A stretch of 21,959 nucleotides of DNA from Nitrosopumilaceae archaeon (GTDB taxonomy: Archaea; Thermoproteota; Nitrososphaeria; Nitrososphaerales; Nitrosopumilaceae), in assembly GCA_021296165.1 (NCBI GenBank), contig JAGWAW010000009.1:1-21959 (forward strand). Direction: 5' to 3'. Shown here piece after piece: positions 7,409-15,821 of the stretch. Under the pieces are notes generated by a model. The model saw only the letters and a list, made by a program, of their open reading frames with translations, made no database searches and was not told where the DNA came from. Each line of letters opens with the position of its first letter. The first letter of the stretch is position 1. The position numbers and the translations under genes are program-made.

Positions 7409-9196
7409 TCACAGACCCTCCGTAATGCTGGCCAGCCGGTCCAGCATGCCACGTATGGTAACGGGAACGTCTTCTTTAGATTTGATATGTTCTGCTATCC
7501 TTGCTGCGGTGCGCGTCTTCTGAGATCTTTGGTGTTTAAGTATATGTTTCCAATAGTCCGGCGACTCGGCATCCCGGGGCATCTCCGGCTTGAAAGTGGA
7601 GGGAGTGTTGTTTTCATAAAAACTGCCATATCCCTCCATGCAAAGCATGATCTCCAGATTGGCGTATGGCAGGCGGCCTATGCATCTACCCCCGTCCCGC
7701 CCTTCGAGGTGCTCCTGTGCATAGCCCACATTCTTTCCTCCTTCAGAATCCCCGTCGGTAACAACCAGCCACTCTATTCCCAGCTGATTTGCGAGTTTTA
7801 GCAGTGTTGAGAGATTACTCTGGGAATACTCAATGCAGTGTACGCCATGGCGCATAATGTCGTAATCGCACACCATGGCGCATCTCTCAAAGATCATACG
7901 ATCTGTCTCACCTTCTACCAGCAGCCAGCAGCGCGCAAAAAACAGGTTTCCGCGGGCGTCCAGCACGTGGTATCTGATCTTGCGCTTCTCTTCATCATCA
8001 AACATGTCCTCGCTTACCTGGTTTACGGCAATGACACCATCCTTTCGGTGCAGCCGCCTCAACGATCCTATGGGAACGCCCGAAACTACATCTCCGGAGT
8101 GTGTGGTAATGATCTTCTGACTACTCACATCGCGCAGTATGTCGATGGCGGCGCGCGCCGCCGAGGGGTGGAGGTGCGCCTCGGGCTCCTCAATGGCCAG
8201 TATCGGTGACGCGTGCTCCGTATACGTTTCGGCCAGTTTGCTGGATAAAAAGGCCCCAAACAGGCACACTACCGCAAGGCTCTGCGTGCCCTCGCCGTGC
8301 CTACCCAACGGTATGTCCGCGCCGGTTGCCGACGTGAGCATCACCTGGGCGCGGGACAGGACGTCAAATATCTTGTTCGGAATGGCTTGGATGCTTACGG
8401 GATCCCGATTGTGGAGCGGAATCATTTCCGTGATTTTTCCAAGTTGTTCGCTGATTGCATCAAACGAGGCGTGCGCGTCAACGACTTGCTTGTTTAGCGC
8501 GTTCAGCGCACCCTCCAATTCAGATCTACGCGCCGCATCCACATTCAGAGAGCGAACAAACGGCCTCCAGAATTTTGCAGTGGGCTTGAATTCCTGAGCC
8601 GCGTCCCGAAGCGCGTTGAGATAAAAAACAAGGACCAGCTTGCGCAGTACGTTTCGGTGGTATTGGTGGTCTATCTTCAGCGGTTCATCGTCAAGGTTCA
8701 AAAACTCCCAGGTTGTGGCATCAAGGGTGGCGCCATCGTACGTGCTGCGGACACGCAGTATCACGCTTGTCTTGGCACCATCTGTCTGAAGTACACTCCC
8801 CATGCGCCCCATCGCGTCTGTCTCGCTTGGCTGTAGCACAAAATAAAGAACTATCTCTATCGGATCGCCGTCTGCCGGCCTGTCGTCCTTGCCGGCCATG
8901 TGGTGGTCATACTCCAAAAATGCATCCCTGCTCGAAAGTGCGGAACCTGCCAAGCATTTACGTATGGCCTCCAGTATTGACGACTTGCCGGTATTGTTCT
9001 CGCCTATGAGAACCGTGGTCCCAGCCTCAAGTTTGAGACTCACCTGCCGGATTCCCCGGAATCTCTTTATATCGATCCTTTCTAATATCACAGCCTTGCA
9101 CCCCACTCCAGCCCGGTTGTTTGTTGCAGCAACCTTGGGGCGGTCCGGTGGCCACTTCTTGCGCAATGTCTCTTGTTCTGCGGTATCCACACACAT
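7409..9196 (-). CDS. gajA: OLD-family ATPase with TOPRIM nuclease domain, GajA-like subunit of a Gabija system
   Basis: AAA/ABC-type ATPase fused to a TOPRIM nuclease. In order: ILERIDIKRFRGI, Walker A GENNTGKSS, signature-like GRHGEGTQSL, Walker B ILAIEEPEAHLHP, H-loop TTHS, then the TOPRIM pieces LVEGETD (catalytic Glu) and VTDGDSEG (DxD). All catalytic residues are present. GajA is a DNA-nicking endonuclease controlled by nucleotide binding, and it assembles with GajB against phage. The protein is 595 residues from the ATG at 9196. A GTG at 9091 would give 560 residues and fits the usual family start (ILERI), so the first 35 residues are doubtful. The OLD plus UvrD pair, in the order gajA then gajB and butt-joined, is diagnostic of Gabija. 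Confidence 0.88.
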   Translation of the reverse strand: MCVDTAEQETLRKKWPPDRPKVAATNNRAGVGCKAVILERIDIKRFRGIRQVSLKLEAGTTVLIGENNTGKSSILEAIRKCLAGSALSSRDAFLEYDHHMAGKDDRPADGDPIEIVLYFVLQPSETDAMGRMGSVLQTDGAKTSVILRVRSTYDGATLDATTWEFLNLDDEPLKIDHQYHRNVLRKLVLVFYLNALRDAAQEFKPTAKFWRPFVRSLNVDAARRSELEGALNALNKQVVDAHASFDAISEQLGKITEMIPLHNRDPVSIQAIPNKIFDVLSRAQVMLTSATGADIPLGRHGEGTQSLAVVCLFGAFLSSKLAETYTEHASPILAIEEPEAHLHPSAARAAIDILRDVSSQKIITTHSGDVVSGVPIGSLRRLHRKDGVIAVNQVSEDMFDDEEKRKIRYHVLDARGNLFFARCWLLVEGETDRMIFERCAMVCDYDIMRHGVHCIEYSQSNLSTLLKLANQLGIEWLVVTDGDSEGGKNVGYAQEHLEGRDGGRCIGRLPYANLEIMLCMEGYGSFYENNTPSTFKPEMPRDAESPDYWKHILKHQRSQKTRTAARIAEHIKSKEDVPVTIRGMLDRLASITEGL

Positions 9197-9230
9197 GATT
9201 GGCAATCATATGTAACAAGTCTGCATGCCA

Positions 9231-9244
9231 AAAATACGTATTTT
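9231..9244. promoter_or_regulatory. Perfect 14-base palindrome upstream of gajA
   Basis: AAAATACGTATTTT is its own reverse complement. It is AT-rich within GC-rich DNA and lies about 35 bases before the gajA ATG at 9196, where an archaeal promoter or a dimeric repressor site would be expected. Function is inferred from position only. Confidence 0.4.
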
Positions 9245-9998
9245 CGGGCGCCGCAGCGGTCACGGACAAACATACGTGTGTTTATGCAACTACGAAATGC
9301 GCCGCCCGCTGCAGGGCCGCCTAGAGCCGGCGGCCGCACCAGCAAACACACATCGGGATTACCGCGCTCCATGAGCAGTCCCACTCGTCCCAAGTATAAG
9401 TGGCTTATTGCAGCCTCAAGGCATGCCTCCGGGTCCGCGGCCAAGGCAGACGCGAACCGGTGTCGTCCAACCGTCTTCCACGCGTGCAAGAGGACAGGAG
9501 GACACACTCCTCAGAATGCAAAAATATCTGACAGATTAGTGGTCTCCACCAGTCCCAGCCACAGGGTCCACCCCATTCGCCGGGCGCCGTATGGCGCGCG
9601 CCGCCCCGACAATATCGGAGAAATGATCCGCCTGAAATTCCGGACTGCCTGCCATCCCCGCCGCGCCTGGACATCGGCCGGGCTTTCGGCGCCTAGAGCA
9701 TTGGAATAACCAGAGTGCAATAAAGCCCGCAACATGTACTATATCCTTGAATACTCCATGGCGGCCTGATCTGGTCGCCACAAATCGGCCGCGCACGCCG
9801 CAGCCCTGCATATGGAAGCAAACTCGCCAGAAGTGCGCGCCACGGTCCGGATCTGAGTACGTGAAGCGAGGGCGCCGCCGGACGCCCGGCTGCCGGACAA
9901 ACATGGCAGCCGCCCAGAAATCCCGACCGGCGGCGCCAGAGACCGGCCGCCGGGCCCCATGCAAATACTCATAACGCAACCCCCCCTCCCCCGCCCCC
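9245..9998. other. Gene-free stretch between gajA and alaS
   Basis: No gene is assigned. Several overlapping open frames exist on both strands, but none has the G/C third-position bias of neighbouring genes or a recognisable motif. The most coding-like is on the minus strand around 9400-9507 (ASALAADPEACLEAAISHLYLG), which then runs into the gajA start region. It may be a decayed gene. The last 40 bases are very C-rich and lead into the GTG start of alaS. Confidence 0.35.
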
Positions 9999-12581
9999 GT
10001 GGACAAGTCCCAGATACTTGCCAGGTTCTCCGCCGACCCGGACCGATACTATACGGTGGAGCTGTTCCAGAACAAGGGATTCGAGAGGAGGGCATGCCAC
10101 ACCTGCGGCCGCTTCTACTGGAGCGCCAACCCCGGCATGGCAGAGTGCCCCGACCACGACCCGGAGACCTACTCGTTCATCGGCCAGCCCCCCACCCGCA
10201 CCCGCCTGGACTACACAGAGGCGTGGAAACGCATAGAGGAGTTCTTCACATCGCACAACCACACCTCCATACCAAGGTATCCGGTGGTCTGCCGGTGGCG
10301 CGACGACCTGTACTATACCATAGCATCCATAGTGGACTTCCAGCGGGTCTCCGGCTCCCAGGTCACCTTCCAGTTCCCGGCAAACCCACTCGTAGTGCCG
10401 CAGACCTGCCTCCGCTTCAAGGACATAGAGAACGTGGGGGTGACAGGAAGGCACTTCAGCAGCTTCTGCATGGTGGGCCAGCACTCCGTGCCGGATACGG
10501 GCGGCTACTGGAAGGACACCTGCATGGAGCTGGACCACGGCCTGCTGACGGGCCCGTTCGGCATACCCTCCGAGGAGATAACCTTCGTGGAGGACGTCTG
10601 GGCGGGCGGGGGCTCGTTTGGCCCCTCCCTGGAGTACTTTGTGCGGGGGCTGGAGCTGGGCAACGCCGTCTTCACCGAGTTCCAGGGAACCATAGAGAAC
10701 CACACCACCCTCAAGCACCGCATCATAGACATGGGCGCCGGCCTGGAGAGGCTCGCCTGGATTACCATGGGCACCCCCACCGCGTACGACTGCTGTTTTG
10801 GGCCCGCCCTGGACACCATACTGGAGGCATTCGGGGCCGACCCCGACCACCCCGCCCTCAAGCCATACTATACCGGGGTGGCCCGGGGGCTGGACTCCAT
10901 GCCCGTATCCAGGCTGCGGGAGAGGGCCCGGGAGGAGGCCGGCATAGACCCCGATACGTTCGGCAGGATGATACTCCCCCTGGAGAAATCGTACATGGCG
11001 GCCGACCACCTCCGCACCCTGATATTTGCAATAGCCGACGGCTCGCTGCCCAGCAACGTGGGCGGGGGGTACAACCTCCGCATGATGGTGCGGCGCATAG
11101 CCGACTCGGGCATGCCCGACATACACGACATCATAGGGAAACAGGTGGACTACCTCTCGGCCACCTATCCGGAGCTGGATAGGCGGCGGGACGACATCAA
11201 CACCATACTGGACATAGAGATGGAACGGTACCGCTCCACCCGGGGCCGCATGGCCAAGCTCGCCTCGCGCATCAAACAGAAGAGTGATGCCATCACCGTC
11301 GGCGAGCTCATAACGCTGTACGAGTCCGACGGGATAACCCCCGAGTATCTGGCAGAGTGCGGGGCCATACCGTCGGTGCCCGACGGGTTCCGGGCAGCCC
11401 TGGCCTCGCTCCACCAGAGCCGCCGCAGGGCACCCCCCGAGCCGCCGGAGACGCCACTCCCGGCCACCACCCCCCTCTACTATATGGAGGATCCGCCCGA
11501 GTTCGAGGCGCAGGTGCTGGCCACATACAGAAACGCCATAATACTGGACAGGACCTCGTTCTACCCCCGGGGGGGAGGCCAGGAGCCGGACCACGGCACA
11601 ATAGCCGGCTGCCATATACACGACGTCGAGAAGGCCGGCGATGCCATACTACACCACACCCGGGACACGCCGCCGGAGGCGGGCCGCACCGTGCGGTGCG
11701 CCATAGATGTTGAGCGGCGCCGCAGCATCACCAGACACCACACCGCCACCCACATACTGAACGCCGCCTCCCGCCGCACCCTGGGCTCCTGGGTATGGCA
11801 GCACTCGGCCCGCAAGGATGCAGACCACGCCCGGCTGGACATCACCCACCACTCGGCGCTGACGCCTGCCCAGATACATACCATACAGGATGCGGCCAAC
11901 GACATGGTGCGGCAGGACCTGCCCGTCTCCATACAATACATGGACCGGGGGAGCGCCGAGTCCGAGTACGGCTTCAGCATATACCAGGGCGGCGTAGTCC
12001 CGGTGGACTCCGTAAGGATAGTGTCCATAGGGGACGTGGACGTGGAGGCCTGCGGCGGGACGCACGTCCCCCGGACGGGACTGGTGGAGCACATCACGAT
12101 AACCCGCGCCAAGCGCATACAGGACGGGGTGGTGCGCCTGGAGTTCACCGTCATGGAGCGGGAGGCGCCGCCCCCGCAGGATACGCAGGAGAGGCGGCCG
12201 GACCACTCCGATATCATAGCGCGGCTGTGCGGCGACATACCCGCCAGCTCGCACGACGGCCAGTACATATCATACAACATGGGCGCCTGCGTCATACACG
12301 AGGACGCATACGACCAAAAGTTCCACACCACGCTGGCCAAGAGGCTGGTCAAGTCCGGCCACACCATAACATACTGTGGCATGTTCCGGAGCGGGCCGGC
12401 GGTCCGCGTCATGGTATACTGTACGGAGGACTCGCCCCACGACGCCATGGACATAGCCAGAACCATATCAGAGATGCTTGGGGGCCGGGCCGCCGGCAGC
12501 CATACGTTCGCGCAGGGCGGCGGGAGGCGCACCGGCATGATGCGGGAGGCCGCCGCCTGGGCCAGGGGGGCCATACTATGA
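9999..12581 (+). CDS. alaS: Alanyl-tRNA synthetase, archaeal type
   Basis: Charges tRNA-Ala and edits mischarged Ser/Gly, in the cytoplasm. 860 residues, slightly short of the usual 890-910. The archaeal N-terminal zinc-ribbon piece CHTC...CPDH (34-53) is followed by class II motif 2 (CLRFKDIENVG, near 137-147) and motif 3 (DMGAGLERLAW, 244-254). The editing domain carries HHTATH (580-585) and CGGTH (685-689), the four zinc/editing ligands. The short C-terminal C-Ala-like part ends SHTFAQGGGR. The start is GTG at 9999: an in-frame TAA lies 27 bases upstream with no ATG between, and the protein begins as in other archaeal AlaRS. No clear ribosome site is present, only a C-rich leader, so the message may be leaderless. 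It overlaps leuS by four bases. Confidence 0.96.
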   Translation: MDKSQILARFSADPDRYYTVELFQNKGFERRACHTCGRFYWSANPGMAECPDHDPETYSFIGQPPTRTRLDYTEAWKRIEEFFTSHNHTSIPRYPVVCRWRDDLYYTIASIVDFQRVSGSQVTFQFPANPLVVPQTCLRFKDIENVGVTGRHFSSFCMVGQHSVPDTGGYWKDTCMELDHGLLTGPFGIPSEEITFVEDVWAGGGSFGPSLEYFVRGLELGNAVFTEFQGTIENHTTLKHRIIDMGAGLERLAWITMGTPTAYDCCFGPALDTILEAFGADPDHPALKPYYTGVARGLDSMPVSRLRERAREEAGIDPDTFGRMILPLEKSYMAADHLRTLIFAIADGSLPSNVGGGYNLRMMVRRIADSGMPDIHDIIGKQVDYLSATYPELDRRRDDINTILDIEMERYRSTRGRMAKLASRIKQKSDAITVGELITLYESDGITPEYLAECGAIPSVPDGFRAALASLHQSRRRAPPEPPETPLPATTPLYYMEDPPEFEAQVLATYRNAIILDRTSFYPRGGGQEPDHGTIAGCHIHDVEKAGDAILHHTRDTPPEAGRTVRCAIDVERRRSITRHHTATHILNAASRRTLGSWVWQHSARKDADHARLDITHHSALTPAQIHTIQDAANDMVRQDLPVSIQYMDRGSAESEYGFSIYQGGVVPVDSVRIVSIGDVDVEACGGTHVPRTGLVEHITITRAKRIQDGVVRLEFTVMEREAPPPQDTQERRPDHSDIIARLCGDIPASSHDGQYISYNMGACVIHEDAYDQKFHTTLAKRLVKSGHTITYCGMFRSGPAVRVMVYCTEDSPHDAMDIARTISEMLGGRAAGSHTFAQGGGRRTGMMREAAAWARGAIL

Positions 12582-15373
12582 CCGAATGGCGCGATATGGA
12601 GGAGAGGTGGCAGAAGGCGTGGAGTGAGGCCCGCCTGTTCGAATCAGACCCCGACTCCCGCCCCAAGAAGACCATCACGGTGGCGTACCCCTACCCCAAC
12701 TCGCCGCAGCATTTGGGCCACGGCCGCACCTACACGCTGGCCGACATCAACGCCCGGTTCTGGCGGATGCGCGGGTACAACGTGCTGTTTCCCATGGGGT
12801 TCCACTACACCGGCACCCCCATACTGGGGATGGCCCGGCGGGTGGCCGGCGGCGACCCGGAGATAATGGACGGCCTCCTGAACATATACGGGGTCCCCCC
12901 CGATACGGTGCGGGGTTTTGCAGAGCCGCTCAACATAGCCAACTACTTCAGCGCCGAGATAGAGACGGGCATGAAGGAGATGGGCTACTCCATAGACTGG
13001 CGGCGGCGCTTCACCACCATACACCCCGCATACCAGAGGTTCGTGGAGTGGCAGATAGAGTCGCTGCGGCGGCGGCGCCTCATACGGCGGGGCTCCCACC
13101 CGGTGGGGTGGTGCCCCCAGGACGGCAACCCCGTCTCGCAGCACGACACCCTGGGCGACGTGGAGCCCGAATTCGCCGAGTATACCATAGTCAAGTTCGG
13201 CTGGGGCCGCCACATACTGCCCGCGGCGACCCTGCGCCCGGAGACCATATTCGGCGTGACCAACCTGTGGGTGAACCCCGACGCACAGTACGGGATATGG
13301 CAGGTGGGCCGCGAGAGGTGGATCATGACAGAGGAGTGCGCCCAGAAGCTCGCCCACCAGGGCCGGCGGCCCGTACATATTGGCGACATACCCGCCTCAG
13401 ACATGCTGGGCGCCGCCGCCGAGTCGCCGGTCGGCGGCCACATACCGGTGCTGCCGGCCGGGTTCGTGCGCCCGGACACCGGCACCGGCATAGTGATGTC
13501 GGTGCCCGCCCACGCCCCCTTCGACCACGCGGCCCTCCGCGCCATCGACCCGGACGGGACCATACCCTCCCGGCCCATAATCGCAGTATCGGGGTACGGG
13601 GACGACCCCGCCGCCCAGATATGCGGGGGGCTGGACACCTCCGATGAGTCGGCGCTGGAGAGGGCCACCGAGACGCTGTACAGCAAGGAGTTCCACACCG
13701 GGGTGATGCTGGAGGGGTGCGGCCCATACTCTGGCAGGAGGGTCTCTGAGTGCAAGGACGACATAAGGGGGTGGCTGGCACGCAAGTTCGGCGCCCGAAC
13801 CATGATGGAGATGGCCGGCGAGGTGCGGTGCAGGTGCGGCGCCCGGTGCATAGTAAAGATGCTGGAGAAGCAGTGGTTCCTGGATTATGGCGATGAGTCC
13901 TGGAAGGCGTCGGCCCGCCGCTGCCTGGATGGCATGGAGGTGCTGCCCCCCGAGATACGGGGCGAGTTCCACAATATCATAGGGTGGCTGCGGGAGCGGG
14001 CCTGCGCCCGGCAGCGTGGGCTGGGCACCCGGCTCCCCTGGGACCCGGACTGGATCGTCGAGAGCCTGACTGACTCGACCGTATACACCGCGTTCTACAT
14101 CCTGATGAAATATGTGAACGCAGGGGCCATCCAGCCCGACGTGATGGACTGGGACCTCTTCGAGTACGTCTTTCTGGGAAGGGGGGAGCCGCCGAACCCG
14201 ACGGCGCAGGAGATGCGCCAGGAGTTCCTGTATTATTATCCGGTGGACACGCGCCACTCCGGCCGGGACTTGGTGCCCAACCATTTGACGTTCTTTGTGA
14301 TGAACCACACGGCCCTCTTCCCGGAGAGGCACTGGCCCCGCCAGATAGTGGTGAACGGCTCCGTACTGATGGACGGAAAGAAGATGTCCAAGAGCATGGG
14401 CAACATCATACCCCTGCGGGGCGCCATACTGAGACATGGCGCCGACCCCATCCGGCTGGGCATCACCATATCCGCCGAGCTTCTCCAGGACGCCGACGTC
14501 AACCTAGAGTCGGTCTCGGGGATGGGGACCCGGCTGGAGCGGATGATCCGGGAGTGCGGGGAGGCCGAACCCGGGGAGGCCGGCGGGGAGCGGGAGGATG
14601 CCTGGATGCGCTCCAGGATACACTGGACGGTACAGGCAGTGACCGCGAACATGGAGAGGATGAGGATGCGGGAGGCGCTCCACGACGTCATGTATGGTAT
14701 GGAGCGGGACGTCCAGTGGTATGCCCGCCGGCTGGCGGCCCGGGGCCGCGCCATGCCCCCCGGTATGGCGCACATGATATGCGAGATGAGGGCGCGGCTC
14801 CTGGCCCCCTTCGCCCCCCACACCGCCGAGGAGATGTGGCATACGCTGGGGAACGACGGTTTTGTCTCCGTCTCCGAGTGGCCCGAGGCCGGTAACGTGG
14901 ACCATTCCATAGTGCACGACGAGGACTACCTGGTCTCGGTGCTGCGCGACATATCCAACATAGTGAGGGTGTCAGGTATCGCCCCCAGGCGCATACGGGT
15001 GTACGCGGCCGAGTCCCGCGAGATATACGATACGGTGCTGGAGTGCGTGGCGGGGGGCGCCGCGGACATGCGCAGCATAATGGAAATCATATCCGGCGAC
15101 GATTCCAAGAGGCACCTGCGCGTATACCCCAAGGAGATAGCCGCCTGCCTCAAGGACATACTCTCCGAGAGTGTTACGACCCGCGAGGCGCGTCTGCGCC
15201 ACAGTACGTTCGACGAGAGGAAGCTGCTGGAGGAGCACCTGCGCGACGTGGTGCGGACAGAGTACGACTGTACCGTATCGGTGTACGGGAGCGGTGGGGT
15301 GCCCGAGTCCGAGGACCCCAAAAGGAAGGCGCGCCTTGCCCGGGCGTACCACCCGGCCATCTACATAGAGTGA
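12578..15373 (+). CDS. leuS: Leucyl-tRNA synthetase, archaeal/eukaryotic type
   Basis: Charges tRNA-Leu. 931 residues, close to the archaeal norm of about 950. The class I signature is HLGH (45-48) within YPYPNSPQHLGHGRTYT, and KMSKS is at 602-606 (DGKKMSKSMGN). The CP1 editing domain carries TLRPETIFGVTN and GTGIVMSVPAHAPFDH, a conserved Asp among them. A CRCGARC segment precedes EKQWFLDYG, and the C-terminal anticodon-binding helical domain includes LLAPFAPHTAEEMW. The ATG overlaps the alaS stop as ATGA, and a run of G residues 7 bases upstream could act as a ribosome site, so the two synthetases are translationally coupled. A longer in-frame opening reaches back into alaS, but those residues are a shadow of alaS and do not match the family. 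Confidence 0.97.
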   Translation: MTEWRDMEERWQKAWSEARLFESDPDSRPKKTITVAYPYPNSPQHLGHGRTYTLADINARFWRMRGYNVLFPMGFHYTGTPILGMARRVAGGDPEIMDGLLNIYGVPPDTVRGFAEPLNIANYFSAEIETGMKEMGYSIDWRRRFTTIHPAYQRFVEWQIESLRRRRLIRRGSHPVGWCPQDGNPVSQHDTLGDVEPEFAEYTIVKFGWGRHILPAATLRPETIFGVTNLWVNPDAQYGIWQVGRERWIMTEECAQKLAHQGRRPVHIGDIPASDMLGAAAESPVGGHIPVLPAGFVRPDTGTGIVMSVPAHAPFDHAALRAIDPDGTIPSRPIIAVSGYGDDPAAQICGGLDTSDESALERATETLYSKEFHTGVMLEGCGPYSGRRVSECKDDIRGWLARKFGARTMMEMAGEVRCRCGARCIVKMLEKQWFLDYGDESWKASARRCLDGMEVLPPEIRGEFHNIIGWLRERACARQRGLGTRLPWDPDWIVESLTDSTVYTAFYILMKYVNAGAIQPDVMDWDLFEYVFLGRGEPPNPTAQEMRQEFLYYYPVDTRHSGRDLVPNHLTFFVMNHTALFPERHWPRQIVVNGSVLMDGKKMSKSMGNIIPLRGAILRHGADPIRLGITISAELLQDADVNLESVSGMGTRLERMIRECGEAEPGEAGGEREDAWMRSRIHWTVQAVTANMERMRMREALHDVMYGMERDVQWYARRLAARGRAMPPGMAHMICEMRARLLAPFAPHTAEEMWHTLGNDGFVSVSEWPEAGNVDHSIVHDEDYLVSVLRDISNIVRVSGIAPRRIRVYAAESREIYDTVLECVAGGAADMRSIMEIISGDDSKRHLRVYPKEIAACLKDILSESVTTREARLRHSTFDERKLLEEHLRDVVRTEYDCTVSVYGSGGVPESEDPKRKARLARAYHPAIYIE

Positions 15374-15509
15374 TGCGGTTCGCAGGGGGGCACCTGTATC
15401 GTCTAGGACACCATCAGGAGTCACATCCTAGCCTTTCCACCCATATGGCACCCAAGAGGGCAGAACTGGCGGCCAATCCCGATTCTGGCCGGTCGGCGAT
15501 CTACTCGAC

Positions 15510-15809
15510 TCAGGGCATGATGGTGGTATGGTCGGTTATGGCTTTGGGGAGATCGGCGCCGCTGAGATCGGCTCTAACCAGGAAGGCTCCGCGCAAGTCG
15601 GCGTAGGCCAAAAGCGCCCCGTCCAAGTCGGCTCCATACATGCAGGTCCCGTGCAGGTCGACTTCTAGTAATATAGCATCAGAGGTTGGTCCCGACCAAG
15701 GTGGCCTCGCGTAGGTCTGCATCATCCAAAAAAGAGTAGCCGGGGTTTGCGCCGCGGAGGTAACCCCAGTCAGGTTTGCGCCGGTGAGGACTGTTCCGCT
15801 CTGGTAACC
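15510..15809 (-). pseudogene. Pentapeptide-repeat protein gene broken by two frameshifts
   Basis: Read on the minus strand, the DNA encodes about 17 consecutive pentapeptide units of A(D/N)LxG type. Intact text includes TVLTGANLTG, then ANPGYSFLDDADLREATLVG, then ADLDGALLAYADLRG and ADLSGADLPKA. They lie in three pieces. Restoring one G in the C4/G4 run at 15764-15767 and one CT dinucleotide at the AGAG of 15681-15684 joins all pieces in exact five-residue register, so both breaks look like slippage deletions. The 5' part is missing: the repeats begin directly after the protease stop, in the same frame, without a start codon. Intact pentapeptide proteins form right-handed beta-helices, some of which mimic DNA. 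The remaining C-terminus ends at 15510. Confidence 0.75.
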
Positions 15810-15821
15810 GGGGCGTTCAGG

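Noticed and set aside
9088..9507. 139-codon minus-strand frame with some protein-like text
   Set aside because: It overlaps the gajA start and palindrome, lacks codon bias and matches no family; noted only as a possible relic.
9969..11621. 550-codon open frame on the minus strand
   Set aside because: It lies wholly antisense to alaS, whose motifs are intact; its Gly/Val/His-rich text is a typical shadow in GC-rich DNA.
11795..12577. In-frame N-terminal extension of leuS by about 260 codons
   Set aside because: It overlaps alaS in another frame, and LeuRS proteins begin at the ATG at 12578, which is coupled to the alaS stop.
15403..15431. CTAGGA/TCCTAG inverted repeat after leuS as a terminator
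   Set aside because: Only 6 pairs with a 17-base loop and no T-run; too weak to call.
15374..15509. tRNA-like text (GTATCGTCTAGGACACC) after leuS
   Set aside because: No acceptor stem pairing and no T-loop sequence at the right distance.
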